The position numbers were made by a program, and so were the translations under genes. A stretch of DNA of 64,000 nucleotides from Streptomyces brevispora (GTDB lineage: Bacteria > Actinomycetota > Actinomycetes > Streptomycetales > Streptomycetaceae), in assembly GCF_007829885.1 (NCBI RefSeq), contig NZ_VIWW01000001.1:3906001-3970000 (forward strand), given 5' to 3'. Positions 1 to 8,529 of this stretch are shown here, piece after piece. The notes under the pieces are model-generated. The model worked only from the letters and a program-made list of their open reading frames with translations. It was not told the DNA's origin and did not search any database. The stretch's first letter is position 1, and every line of letters begins with the position of its first letter.

Positions 1-942
1 CCAGCGCGTGGGGATGTCCTTGGGCAGGGCGGACGCACCCGCCAGCAGGCCCGCCGTGATCACCGCCAGCAGCACCGTGCCGAAGCCGGTCCGGCCGAAG
101 AAGGCGCTGACCAGCATCCCGGCCCCGAACACCGCGAGCGCGGCGGCCAGGCCGATCTGCAGACTCGTACCGAGCGGCTGCGAGTTCCAGCTCAGCCCCG
201 TGCCCAGAGCGGCCGCCAGCACCGCGTTCACGAAGACGGCGCCGCCGATGGAGTGCGGCCCCCAGGTCTCCTTCTCCCGCGACCGCCGGGGCGCCCGGAA
301 CGGGGCATCGGGCGTCGGCCCGGACGCCCGGCCGCCGTCCATCACCGTGTCCGAGGGACCCCACAGATAGCCGGGGCCCACCGGCCCGGACGTTCCGTCC
401 TTGACGATCGGGTCCCGCCACCAGGACGGGCTGCCCGGCCGCGGCGGCGCCTTCACCTCGGGCGGCGCGTCCGACACCGCCTGCGCGGCCGCCGGATGCA
501 GCGGGCCCTGCGGGGCGGCCGTCCTGCGGTGCTGCGTCCAGACGGAGAAGCCGATCACCGCGAGGGACAGCATCGCGGCGAACGCCACCGTGCCGCCGTT
601 GCCCAGCATCGACAGGAACAGACCGCAGCCGATCAGCGCGAGCAGCACCGCGATCAGCGACGCACCCTCGACCCGGCCCGACAGCAGCCGGCGCGCCTCG
701 TTCTCGTCCTCGCCCTCCAGCGGGACCAGCAGCCACGCGAAGCCGTAGAAGATCAGCCCGAGACCGCCGGTCACGGAGAGCACACCGAGCACGATCCGGA
801 AGATCACCGGATCGACATCGCAGTACCGGCCGAGGCCGCCGCACACCCCGGCCACCACCTTCTGCCGCGAGCTGCGCCGCAGCTGTGGGGCCGGCCCGGG
901 GGGCGGCACGACGCCGGGCGGCGCATCCTGGGGAACGGTCAT
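1..942 (-). CDS. PspC domain membrane protein (3' end cut by window)
   Basis: The frame opens with MTVPQDAPPG and soon shows a PspC domain (KVVAGVCGGLGRYCDVDPVIFR, residues about 28-49) followed by a hydrophobic helix ending in WLLVPLEGE. Further hydrophobic stretches follow: LIAVLLALIGCGLFLSML, then VFVNAVLAAALGTGLS and TVLLAVITAGLLAGASAL near the window edge, so it is a polytopic membrane protein. PspC domains are known from phage-shock envelope-stress systems. It is divergent from a kinase that also carries PspC, 186 bp away, which suggests a shared envelope-stress function. The C-terminus lies outside the window. The start is the ATG at 942; no strong Shine-Dalgarno is visible. Confidence 0.85.
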   Translation of the reverse strand, partial: MTVPQDAPPGVVPPPGPAPQLRRSSRQKVVAGVCGGLGRYCDVDPVIFRIVLGVLSVTGGLGLIFYGFAWLLVPLEGEDENEARRLLSGRVEGASLIAVLLALIGCGLFLSMLGNGGTVAFAAMLSLAVIGFSVWTQHRRTAAPQGPLHPAAAQAVSDAPPEVKAPPRPGSPSWWRDPIVKDGTSGPVGPGYLWGPSDTVMDGGRASGPTPDAPFRAPRRSREKETWGPHSIGGAVFVNAVLAAALGTGLSWNSQPLGTSLQIGLAAALAVFGAGMLVSAFFGRTGFGTVLLAVITAGLLAGASALPKDIPTRW

Positions 943-1128
943 GGCTCCATGGTGACGGGCGCCGGGCCCGTCCGGCACCCACCCCGACCCTGGCCGATCC
1001 CTGATATTGGCCCGCCGGACCCTGAAGGGACGCTTCCGCGCCCCGGCCCACCGGACCGGACGCTCTCAGGGTCGAAGTGGGGGCCGACCCTGATGCCACC
1101 ACCCGCACACACGTGTGACCATCGGGTC

Positions 1129-2427
1129 ATGCCAGCCGCCACCACCCGAGCCGCCAGCTCCCTCAACCCCGACCCGGAGGAGCCGCCGCAGCGCAAGCTG
1201 TACCGCAGCGCGGACGGACGGCTGCTCGGCGGCGTCGCACGCGGACTCGCCGGACACCTCGGACTGCCGGTCGCCTGGGTACGGTTCGTCTTCCTCGGAC
1301 TGTTCTTCGCGGACGGCCTCGGCGCGCTCCTGTACGCCGTGTTCTGGATCGTCGTCCCGCTCGGCGTCGGCGGTGTGGACAGCCCGCGGTCCGTCTTCGA
1401 GACCGCCCCCGACGGCAGACGCCGGCTCCGCAAACCGGACCGCGGCCAGGTCTTCGCCCTCGTCGCGCTGCTCATCGGCGCCGTGATCTTCGTCGGCAAC
1501 GTCGACATGGGCAGCAAGGCCGACCGCTACATCTGGCCCACGCTGCTGATCGGCGCCGGGTCCGTCCTGGTGTGGCGGCAGGCCGACAACGCCCGCCGCG
1601 CCCGCTGGATGGAGGTCGGCAGCCGCCGCCGGGTCCTGCACCTGGCCCGGGGGCTCGCCGGAGTCGCCCTGGTCGGCCTCGGCCTCGCGGGCTTCATGGT
1701 GGTACGCGGCTCCGCCGCCCAGCTCGGCAACGTCCTCACCGCGGCCATCGCGGTGCTCACCGGCATCGCGCTGCTGGCCGGGCCCTATCTCGTACGGATG
1801 ACCCAGGACCTCTCCGAGGAACGCCTGATGCGCATCAGGGCCCAGGAACGCGCCGAGGTCGCCGCCCATGTGCACGACTCCGTCCTGCACACCCTCACCC
1901 TGATCCAGCGCAACGCGGAGGACCCCGGCGAGGTGCGCCGGCTGGCCCGCGCCCAGGAACGCGAACTGCGCAACTGGCTCTACAACCCCGAGGGCACCGG
2001 CAAGGACGAGGACGACGAACCCGAGACCCTGGCCGAGGCCGTCAAACGCGCCGCCGCCGAGGTCGAGGACAAGCACGGCGTCCCGCTGGAGGTCGTCGTC
2101 GTCGGCGACTGCCCGCTCGACGAGAAGCTGACCGCACAGATGCAGGCAGCACGTGAAGCCATGGTCAACGCCGCCAAGTACGGTGGCGAGGGCGGCGCCG
2201 TGCAGGTCTACGCGGAGGTCGAGGGCCGCACGGTCTTCGTCTCGGTCCGCGACCGGGGCCCCGGATTCGATCTGGACTCCGTACCGGGGGACAGAATGGG
2301 CGTACGAGAATCAATCATCGGCCGGATGCAGCGCAACGGCGGTACCGCACGGCTGCGTTCGGTGCCCGGCGGGGGCACGGAAGTCGAGCTGGAGATGGAG
2401 AGGACGAGCGATGAACGGGACCACTGA
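1129..2427 (+). CDS. PspC-domain sensor histidine kinase
   Basis: 432 residues. A PspC domain lies at residues about 25-85 (KLYRSADGRLLGGVARGLAG), followed by four predicted membrane helices, a dimerisation/phosphoacceptor helix with the likely phosphorylated His in AAHVHDSVLHT, and a C-terminal ATPase domain (N box REAMVNAAKYGG, G box DRGPGFD, MGVRESIIGRM). This matches NarL-type class kinases. The PspC-kinase architecture recalls corynebacterial EsrS, an envelope-stress sensor; that link is an inference. The ATG at 1129 places PspC near the N-terminus as in homologues, and the open frame upstream has no such support. The stop overlaps the response-regulator start by 17 bases, so the two are translationally coupled. 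Confidence 0.9.
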   Translation: MPAATTRAASSLNPDPEEPPQRKLYRSADGRLLGGVARGLAGHLGLPVAWVRFVFLGLFFADGLGALLYAVFWIVVPLGVGGVDSPRSVFETAPDGRRRLRKPDRGQVFALVALLIGAVIFVGNVDMGSKADRYIWPTLLIGAGSVLVWRQADNARRARWMEVGSRRRVLHLARGLAGVALVGLGLAGFMVVRGSAAQLGNVLTAAIAVLTGIALLAGPYLVRMTQDLSEERLMRIRAQERAEVAAHVHDSVLHTLTLIQRNAEDPGEVRRLARAQERELRNWLYNPEGTGKDEDDEPETLAEAVKRAAAEVEDKHGVPLEVVVVGDCPLDEKLTAQMQAAREAMVNAAKYGGEGGAVQVYAEVEGRTVFVSVRDRGPGFDLDSVPGDRMGVRESIIGRMQRNGGTARLRSVPGGGTEVELEMERTSDERDH

Positions 2428-3115
2428 GGCGACCGGGAGCCACGAGGGCCCGGAGCGCCGGGTACGAGTCGTGCTCGTCGACGACCACCGGATGTTCCGC
2501 ACCGGCGTACAGGCCGAGATCGGCCGCACCGAGGAGACCGGGGTCGAGGTCATCGGCGAGGCCGCCGACGTCGACCAGGCGGTCACCGTCATCACGGCGA
2601 CCCGCCCCGAGGTCGTCCTCCTGGACGTCCACCTCCCGGGCGGCGGCGGCGTCGAGGTGCTGCGCCGCTGCGCCCCGTTCATGGGCGCGGTGGAGAACCC
2701 GGTCCGCTTCCTGGCGCTGTCCGTGTCGGACGCCGCCGAGGACGTCATCGGAGTCATCCGCGGCGGCGCCCGCGGCTATGTCACCAAGACCATCACCGGC
2801 GCCGACCTGGTCGACTCGGTCTTCCGGGTCCAGGACGGCGACGCGGTGTTCTCGCCCCGGCTGGCCGGATTCGTCCTCGACGCCTTCGCCTCGACGGACG
2901 CGCCGCCGGTCGACGAGGACCTCGACCGGCTGACCCAGCGCGAGCGCGAGGTGCTGCGGCTGATCGCCCGCGGCTACGCGTACAAGGAGATCGCCAAGCA
3001 GCTGTTCATCTCGGTGAAGACGGTCGAGTCGCACGTCTCTGCGGTGCTGCGCAAGCTCCAGCTGTCCAACCGGCACGAGCTGACGCGGTGGGCGACGGCC
3101 CGGCGGCTGGTCTGA
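2411..3115 (+). CDS. LuxR/NarL-family response regulator
   Basis: 234 residues. The receiver domain (residues about 15-145) shows the acidic pair in VVLVDDHRMF, the phosphoacceptor Asp in VVLLDVHLPGGGG, a Ser switch in LALSVSD and the conserved Lys in GYVTKTI. A LuxR-type helix-turn-helix fills the C-terminus (LTQREREVLRLIARGYAYKEIAKQL, then VKTVESHVSAVLRKL). The ATG at 2411 overlaps the 3' end of the kinase gene, so both proteins form one two-component system. Its targets cannot be read from the sequence; the divergent PspC gene is an obvious candidate. The coding strand continues only 0.1 kb before an opposing degenerate region. Confidence 0.93.
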   Translation: MNGTTEATGSHEGPERRVRVVLVDDHRMFRTGVQAEIGRTEETGVEVIGEAADVDQAVTVITATRPEVVLLDVHLPGGGGVEVLRRCAPFMGAVENPVRFLALSVSDAAEDVIGVIRGGARGYVTKTITGADLVDSVFRVQDGDAVFSPRLAGFVLDAFASTDAPPVDEDLDRLTQREREVLRLIARGYAYKEIAKQLFISVKTVESHVSAVLRKLQLSNRHELTRWATARRLV

Positions 3116-3196
3116 CCGTCCGGTAGGCGCGTACCCGGATCGCGCCGACCCGCCCGTGTGCGACGCGAGGAGAACGGGCTGGACGGCGCGCAGGCC

Positions 3197-3576
3197 TCAG
3201 GCACGCGCCTGCTCTCTCCCGCCCTGCCAGGCCGCCCACTCCTTCACCGCGAACTGGCCACCGACGCGCCGCACCTCGGCTGCGCCCGGTCCGGGGAAGC
3301 GCGCGGGGAACAGCAGGGCGCCCCGGTCCGCGGCCTCCCCCAGCACCGGCGCCGGCTGTCCCGTGCGCGGGGCTCGTCCTCGTCGAAGCCGGGGCAGTCG
3401 TCCGGTTCCACGATCTGCAGTGGGCGGTGCAGCAGATCTCCCGCGAACACCGCCCGGTCCGAGCCGGACCGCAGCCACACGACGCAGGAGCCGGGCGTAT
3501 GGCCGGGGCGGGTTCGATACGGAGCAGGTCGTCGACGTCGCGGTACGGCCGGCCGGCGGACCCGATGCCGAAGCGC
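3197..3576 (-). pseudogene. Metallo-beta-lactamase-fold hydrolase remnant
   Basis: Three reading frames on the minus strand together give the C-terminal half of an MBL-fold hydrolase: RFGIGSAGRPYRDVDDLL, then PGHTPGSCVVWLRSG and RAVFAGDLLHRPLQIVEPDD, then VLGEAADRGALLFPA and VGGQFAVKEWAAWQ. GHTPGS and FAGD are conserved family motifs. Reading through needs a frame change near position 3507 and another near 3345. The N-terminal half carrying the first metal-binding HxHxDH motif is absent because the GNAT gene begins its 3' end at 3595. I read this as a decayed, truncated gene. Confidence 0.75.
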
Positions 3577-3594
3577 GACGACGTCGACGAGAGT

Positions 3595-4350
3595 TCAGCC
3601 GAGCGAGATGTTCAGCTTCTCGCCGACCCTGCGGTAGCCGATGCCGGCGTAGATCCGTTCCACATCGGCGTCGCCGGGCTCCAGCCACACCACCCGGCAG
3701 CCCCGCTCGAAGGCGGTCGCGGTGAGTCGGGCGGAGAGGGCGGCCCCGATGCCCCGGCGGCGGAAGTCCGCGGCGACGGCCAGGCCCACCAGCTCGCTGA
3801 GGCCGTCGACCGGGACCGAGCAGCCGCCCGCGCCCGCCGGGGTGCCGCCGACGGTGGCGAGCGCGGCGGCCCCGCCGTTCGCCACCGCGTTGCGCAGCCA
3901 GTCCGCCTCGCCGCCCTCGGGTTCGCCGGTCCCGCCGTACCCCAGGTGCTGCACCAGGGCGGCGGCGTCGAACTCCGCGTCCGTGGCCGGTTCGGCGGTC
4001 ACCAGAGCGTCCACCGGCTTGGGCGGCAGCAGGTCGCCGGGGGCGCAGGCCAGGATCGGGGCCCGGTTCTCGACGGTGAACCCGGCGGTGAGCAGCGCGG
4101 GTTCGAGGGCGGGTGCCCAGGTGGGCAGGTACTCCAGGCGAGGCATCCGGTCGCGCTCGCGGAACGCCGCGACCAGGGCGTCGAGTTCGCCGGGCGTCGG
4201 TTCGGCGCCCTGGTCGGGGATCGCGTAATTGGCGTACTTCAGCGACCAGTTCACGCTGTGGCGCACCGTGAAAGGGCCGACCCGGTAATGGTCCGGGGAG
4301 CGGAGGGCGAGCGTACGGGCGTGGGTCTGGACGTCGAAGTCCATGGGCAT
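3595..4350 (-). CDS. GNAT family N-acetyltransferase
   Basis: 251 residues. The C-terminal half has the acetyl-CoA binding signature of the GNAT fold: VGLAVAADFRRRGIGAALSA (R-x-x-G-x-G/A loop) followed by the terminal strand WLEPGDADVERIYAGIGYRRVG. The N-terminal half resembles a degenerate second GNAT domain, so this is likely a tandem-domain member. The substrate is unknown. The ATG at 4350 is preceded by GAGGGA at a spacing of nine bases; a second ATG six bases downstream is also possible. It stands alone between the hydrolase remnant and the NlpC/P60 gene. Confidence 0.85.
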   Translation of the reverse strand: MPMDFDVQTHARTLALRSPDHYRVGPFTVRHSVNWSLKYANYAIPDQGAEPTPGELDALVAAFRERDRMPRLEYLPTWAPALEPALLTAGFTVENRAPILACAPGDLLPPKPVDALVTAEPATDAEFDAAALVQHLGYGGTGEPEGGEADWLRNAVANGGAAALATVGGTPAGAGGCSVPVDGLSELVGLAVAADFRRRGIGAALSARLTATAFERGCRVVWLEPGDADVERIYAGIGYRRVGEKLNISLG

Positions 4351-4392
4351 GTGTGGGTGTCCCTCTGGCCGCTGGGTCCGAAGGACGGGAGC

Positions 4393-5439
4393 CTACGCCA
4401 CCCGGGTCGCCCCGGCGAAGGGCATTTGGTCGATCGGCGCGATGCGGACCGGGGCTCCCGGGCGCGGTGCGTGGATCATCTGCCCGTTGCCGATGTAGAT
4501 GCCGACGTGGCTGACGCCCGAGAAGAAGAACACCAGGTCCCCGGGGGCGAGTTCGGACCTGGAGACGCGTTGCCCGGCGTTGATCTGGGTGTACGTGGTC
4601 CGGGGGAGGGAGACACCCGCGGAGCGCCAGGCGGCCTGGGTGAGGCCGGAGCAGTCGAACGAGGAGGGGCCGGTGGCGCCCCAGACGTACGGCTTGCCGA
4701 GGGACCCGTACGCGAAGGCGATGGCTTCGGCGGCGCGGGCGTTCGGCGCCCGGTCGGTGCCGCGCGGGGAGCTGCGGTCGGCGCGGCCCGCGCCGCCGCC
4801 GCCGTCCGAGGCGTCGTACGCGGCGCGCTCGGCGGGGGAGAGGCGGGCCAGCAGCTTCCGGGACTCGGACAGCTTGGCCCGCACCGTCGCCTTGCGCTTC
4901 TTCAGGTCGGCCTGGCGGGCGGTGAGCTCGGCCAGCTGTCCCGCGGCCTCGGACCGCAGCTGGGCCACCTCCGCGACCTGGCGCTGCACGGTGCGGAGCT
5001 CGTCGGCCCGGCCGGCGGCGGCCCGCTCCACGTACGAGGCGCGCTGCAGGTACTGGTCGGGGTCCGAGGAGAGCGCGAGCTGGAGGGACGGGTCGAGGCC
5101 GCCCGCGCGGTACTGCGCCGCGGCGTACGAACCCAGCGCCTCGCGCGAGGCGTTGAGCCGCTCGGTCTTCCGGGCGGCCTCGTCGCGCATCGCGTCGATC
5201 GACTTGGCGGTGGCGGCCGCCTTCACCTTCGCGCCGTTGTACTGCTCGGTGGCGACCTCCGCCTCCCGGTACAGCCGGTCCACCTCGGCCTTGACCTGGG
5301 CGGCGGTGGGCGTCGGGTCGGCGTGCGCGGATCCCGGCAGCGCGGCAGCGGTCGCGGCCCCGGCGAGGGCGAGGGTCGCTGCGGTGCGGGCGGCAGAGCC
5401 GGTGTACGGGCGCTGCTTGGGTTTCCGATGCGCGGCCAC
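4393..5439 (-). CDS. Secreted NlpC/P60 peptidoglycan hydrolase (first copy)
   Basis: 348 residues with a Sec signal peptide (TLALAGAATAAALPGSAHA), a long coiled coil (residues about 45-200) and a C-terminal NlpC/P60 cysteine peptidase domain. The catalytic Cys is in SSFDCSGLTQAAW and the His in VSHVGIYIGNG. Such enzymes cleave stem-peptide bonds in peptidoglycan, and the coiled coil usually restrains the active site. The GTG at 5439 has AGGAAGG upstream and gives the N-terminus VAAHRKPKQR, parallel to ASHRKPRPR of the second copy at 7346-8506. The open frame continues upstream to 5601 but runs through a structured leader. It is closely similar in layout to the second copy, so the two are paralogues. 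Confidence 0.93.
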   Translation of the reverse strand: MAAHRKPKQRPYTGSAARTAATLALAGAATAAALPGSAHADPTPTAAQVKAEVDRLYREAEVATEQYNGAKVKAAATAKSIDAMRDEAARKTERLNASREALGSYAAAQYRAGGLDPSLQLALSSDPDQYLQRASYVERAAAGRADELRTVQRQVAEVAQLRSEAAGQLAELTARQADLKKRKATVRAKLSESRKLLARLSPAERAAYDASDGGGGAGRADRSSPRGTDRAPNARAAEAIAFAYGSLGKPYVWGATGPSSFDCSGLTQAAWRSAGVSLPRTTYTQINAGQRVSRSELAPGDLVFFFSGVSHVGIYIGNGQMIHAPRPGAPVRIAPIDQMPFAGATRVA

Positions 5440-5497
5440 GAGGGCGGTGGTCCTTCCTGTCGACTGCCCGTCGGGGCCTACCGGCGGGCCCGCCCGG

Positions 5498-5602
5498 TCC
5501 GGCGGCGGGTCACCAACAGGGGGAGTGACCCGCCGCCGGATCTCTCGGCGGGGTGACCGGATGGTGCCGTCCGGGTGCGGAGCGGCACTGAAGCCGGTCA
5601 CC
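5498..5602 (-). promoter_or_regulatory. Structured 5' leader with two strong hairpins
   Basis: Upstream of the NlpC/P60 start lies a perfect 16-bp inverted repeat (arms 5498-5513 and 5525-5540, 11-base loop). Next to it is a nested hairpin with an outer arm pair GGTGACCGG/CCGGTCACC (5552-5560 and 5594-5602) and an inner pair GTGCCG/CGGCAC (5564-5569 and 5583-5588). A possible -10, TAGCGT on the minus strand (5612-5617), precedes it, so both hairpins would lie in the transcribed leader. The c-di-AMP riboswitch core seen at the paralogue is not recognisable here. An attenuator or a different riboswitch is possible but unproven. Confidence 0.55.
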
Positions 5603-5798
5603 TGGGTAGCGACGCTAAACCCGGGGCAAGCGGAAGAGTCGTAATGACACCTATTGCCTTAATTTGGCGTTGCGTTGTTGTTGAATGACCGGAAAAATTG
5701 CGTCAGAGTCAGGCAATTGGTGCATTTATCAGTCAAGCGTCCAGTAAGCCTCACCTGGTTGCAGAAGGTTGATAGGGGCGGGGCTAGGGTGCGGAACC

Positions 5799-6152
5799 AT
5801 GCGTGTACTCATCGATGTCTTCGTCGCCCTGCACATCATCGGAATCGCCGCCCTGCTGGGAGGTTTCCTCACTCAGATGAAGGCGATGGGGGCGGGGACG
5901 GCGCGATTCGTGCCGGGCATGCTGCACGGCGCGCTGACCATGCTGGTCACCGGTATCGCGCTGGTCGGGCTCGACCGGGCCGACGACCACCCCGTGAACA
6001 ACATCAAGATCGGCATCAAGCTGCTGATCCTGGTCGTCATCCTCGCGCTCATCTACGTCAAGCGGGACGAGGAGAAGGTCGAGAAGGGCCTCTTCGCGGC
6101 GGTGGGCGGACTGACGACGGCCAACATCTTCATCGCCACGCTCTGGACCTGA
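5799..6152 (+). CDS. Small integral membrane protein
   Basis: 117 residues with about four predicted transmembrane helices: VLIDVFVALHIIGIAALLGG, MLHGALTMLVTGIALVGL, IGIKLLILVVILALIYV and LTTANIFIATLW. Only one charged loop (VKRDEEKVEK) is notable. It is a conserved actinobacterial type without assigned function as far as I recognise. The ATG at 5799 follows TAGGGT (5783-5788) by about ten bases, so a leaderless or near-leaderless transcript is possible. It is divergent from the first NlpC/P60 gene across an AT-richer spacer (about 5640-5790). Confidence 0.8.
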   Translation: MRVLIDVFVALHIIGIAALLGGFLTQMKAMGAGTARFVPGMLHGALTMLVTGIALVGLDRADDHPVNNIKIGIKLLILVVILALIYVKRDEEKVEKGLFAAVGGLTTANIFIATLWT

Positions 6153-6158
6153 GCGGTT

Positions 6159-6177
6159 GGTCGCACGGGGGGCGACC
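6159..6177. terminator. Short hairpin after the small membrane gene
   Basis: GGTCGC and GCGACC flank a seven-base G-rich loop just after the stop of the upstream rightward gene. It has no T tract, as is common for Streptomyces terminators. Convergent with the leftward gene whose stop lies at 6259. Confidence 0.45.
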
Positions 6178-6258
6178 TTCTGCGACCGCCCGGTGGCACG
6201 GGGGTGCTGACGGCCGTCTGCAACCGCCAGGTGGCCGGCCACTGCTGATCCCCTCCGG

Positions 6259-7161
6259 CTACGGCGCGGCGTCCCAGTCGACCTGCCGGCCGTCCTGCCG
6301 CAGCGCCTTCTCCACGCCCGCCCAGTCCTCGACCCACTCGCCCACGCAGTCCCGCGTCATCGCAGGGTCGGCCGCCACCAGGATGATCACTCCGGCGGCG
6401 GAAGCCCGCTCCTCGGGTGTCTCGGACAGGTCGGCCGACCGGTCGACGCGGAGGTAGCCCCCGGCGTCGGAGCCCGCCGTGATCCGGCCCACCACCCCGT
6501 AGCGGGCGCGCTGTTCGGCCGCCGCGACATCGCCGCGGTCGACGGTGGCCGTGACCGAGCCCGGGTGCGTGACGGTTCCGTCCGGTGCCCCGTCGCCGAG
6601 GCCGTGGCGGGCCCGGGCCGCCGCCAGCCGGTCGCGGCCCGTCTCCGCTGAAGCCGCGCGTAGCCCGTGGAGGTGCAGCGTCCGCTCCTGCGGGCTCCAG
6701 GACATGATCCGCTCGATGTCCCGGTCCTGGATCGCGTCTTCCTCGGCGGCCGTCGTGCCGCTCTCCCCGTCCAGTTCCCGGGCGAGTGCCCGCGCCGATT
6801 GGGACGGTTCGACCGCGCCGTCCGGGCCTTGGTCGATGAGCATCGCGACGCCGGTGACCAGGGCTCTGAACCCGAGCACCGCCGACTGCTGGACGCCGCT
6901 CGGCCGGAACTCCTGACCGAGCTCAGGCAGTCCGCTCAGCCTGCGGTGCAGGGCGGCGGCCGCGTTCTCGTCCGGCGGCGCGGTGTCCCACAGCAGCTCC
7001 AGCGCGGCCACACAGGTGTCCTGGTCCGCCGGGCGCCCCTCGTCGGCGAGGTACTGGAGGAGCACCCCGGCGGTGTGCTCGGCACAGGCCGCCGAGAACA
7101 GCCTGGCCTGGACGAAAGTTCCCAGGAAGGCCATGCCCCGGACGCTCTCCAAGATCTTCAC
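6259..7161 (-). CDS. Hypothetical protein, function unknown
   Basis: 300 residues if started at the GTG at 7161 (GGAGCG upstream), giving VKILESVRGMAFLGTFVQAR. No signal peptide, membrane helix or known catalytic motif is visible. The N-terminal 120 residues are helical and hydrophobic-periodic. The middle is acidic (DGESGTTAAEEDAIQDRDIE), and the C-terminal third mixes strands and Trp-rich helix (CVGEWVEDWAGVEKALRQDG). I do not recognise the family. It sits between the small membrane gene and the second NlpC/P60 gene with about 180 bp of spacer upstream, so it is probably transcribed alone. Confidence 0.7.
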   Translation of the reverse strand: MKILESVRGMAFLGTFVQARLFSAACAEHTAGVLLQYLADEGRPADQDTCVAALELLWDTAPPDENAAAALHRRLSGLPELGQEFRPSGVQQSAVLGFRALVTGVAMLIDQGPDGAVEPSQSARALARELDGESGTTAAEEDAIQDRDIERIMSWSPQERTLHLHGLRAASAETGRDRLAAARARHGLGDGAPDGTVTHPGSVTATVDRGDVAAAEQRARYGVVGRITAGSDAGGYLRVDRSADLSETPEERASAAGVIILVAADPAMTRDCVGEWVEDWAGVEKALRQDGRQVDWDAAP

Positions 7162-7345
7162 GGCCGCTCGCTCCTGTGGGTGCCCTGTGCCCTGTGCCTG
7201 CGCGTGGTGCCTGCGCGTGGTGCGCCGTGCCCGTCCGGTGCCCGACACCTCCCGCACGGTACCCGGCACCGGCGGCGCCCCCGGTGACGGTCACCGGAGC
7301 GTCTCGTACTGCCGTACGGCCCGCCCCAGGGGCGCCGGACACGCG

Positions 7346-8506
7346 CTAGCCGGGCCGCACGCTCCCGTAGATCGGCATGTAGTAGATCGACTCCTCGCGC
7401 ACGTTCGCCCCCGGCTTCGGCGCGTGGATCATCATGCCGTCGCCCTTGTAGATGCCGACGTGGCTGATGTCGTCGTAGAAGAAGACCAGGTCCCCGGGCC
7501 GCAGATCCGCCGTGGCGATCCGGGTGCCGACCTCCACCTGATCCCAGGTGGTCCGCGGAAGGGTGACGCCCGCCGCCTTCCAGGCCGCCTGGGTGAGCCC
7601 CGAGCAGTCGTACGAGGACGGGCCGGTCGCCCCCCAGACGTACGGCTTGCCTATCTGGGCCCTGGCGAACGCGAGGACCTTCTCGGCCTTCGTCGTGGCG
7701 CTGCTGTCCGAGCCCGAACCGGAGCCCGTCCCGGTACCGGTGCCAGTGCCGGTACCGGCACCGGTCGCGCTTTCCGCCTCCTTGGCCTTGCGATCGGCCT
7801 CCGCCTTCGCGGCGGCCTGCTTCTTCGCCAGCTCGGCCGCCTTGAGCCGGGCCTCGTCCTTCCGCTTCTGCTCCAGCTCGGCGAGGCGCGCCTTCTCCTC
7901 GGCGGTCAGCTTCGACAGCAGCGTGCGGGCCTCGGCCAGCTTGTCCTGGACGTGCTGCTTGCTGGTGCGCAGTCTGGTCTGCGACTCGGTGAGCGTCTCC
8001 AGGCTCGTCACCGCCTCGGCACGCTTCTTGGACGCCTCGGCCTGCTTCGTACGGAAGTCCGTGACGGCCTGCTGCTGGTTCGCGGCCATCCGGTTCATGA
8101 GGTGCGTCTGGTCGAAGAACGACTGCGGGTCGTTGGCCAGGAAGAAGGTGGCGGTCGGCGCGAGCGCGCCGTCGCGGTACTGGGCGGCGGCGTAGTTCCC
8201 GAGCGTCCGGCGGGCATCGTTCAGCTTGTCGGCGCGCTTGGCGATGTCGTCCAGCAGCATGTCCACCTTGGCGCGCTGCTTGGCGGACGCCTCTTTCGCC
8301 TGGTCGTAGTGCTGGGTCGCGGTGCCCGCCTGCCGGTAGAGGCCGTCGACCTTCTTCTGGACGTCCTCGATGCTGGGCTTCGGGGCCGGGGCCGCCAGCG
8401 CGCTCTGCGTGGACAGCAGGGTCACCGAGGCGAGTGCGGCCGTCGTGAACCCGATGGCCGGGGTGGTGCTGCGCACCCGGGGGCGCGGTTTGCGATGTGA
8501 TGCCAA
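7346..8506 (-). CDS. Secreted NlpC/P60 peptidoglycan hydrolase (second copy)
   Basis: 386 residues: signal peptide (FTTAALASVTLLSTQSALAA), coiled coil rich in Lys/Ala/Glu, a Gly-Thr/Ser linker (TGAGTGTGTGTGTGSGSGSD), and a C-terminal NlpC/P60 domain with catalytic Cys in SSYDCSGLTQAAW and His in ISHVGIYKGDG. The TTG at 8506 has GGAAGGAG nine bases upstream, whereas the ATG at 8515 directly abuts that ribosome-binding site; the TTG start also aligns with the paralogue at 4393-5439. The gene lies directly under a ydaO-type c-di-AMP riboswitch, which in actinobacteria typically controls muralytic enzymes. c-di-AMP therefore likely limits its expression. Confidence 0.94.
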   Translation of the reverse strand: MASHRKPRPRVRSTTPAIGFTTAALASVTLLSTQSALAAPAPKPSIEDVQKKVDGLYRQAGTATQHYDQAKEASAKQRAKVDMLLDDIAKRADKLNDARRTLGNYAAAQYRDGALAPTATFFLANDPQSFFDQTHLMNRMAANQQQAVTDFRTKQAEASKKRAEAVTSLETLTESQTRLRTSKQHVQDKLAEARTLLSKLTAEEKARLAELEQKRKDEARLKAAELAKKQAAAKAEADRKAKEAESATGAGTGTGTGTGTGSGSGSDSSATTKAEKVLAFARAQIGKPYVWGATGPSSYDCSGLTQAAWKAAGVTLPRTTWDQVEVGTRIATADLRPGDLVFFYDDISHVGIYKGDGMMIHAPKPGANVREESIYYMPIYGSVRPG

Positions 8507-8529
8507 GGCCGGCATCTCCTTCCGTGGAC

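Noticed and set aside
253..1128. Open frame extending the PspC-kinase gene 292 codons upstream
   Set aside because: It is antisense to the PspC protein, has Arg/Pro/His-rich composition and no domain; family alignment supports the ATG at 1129.
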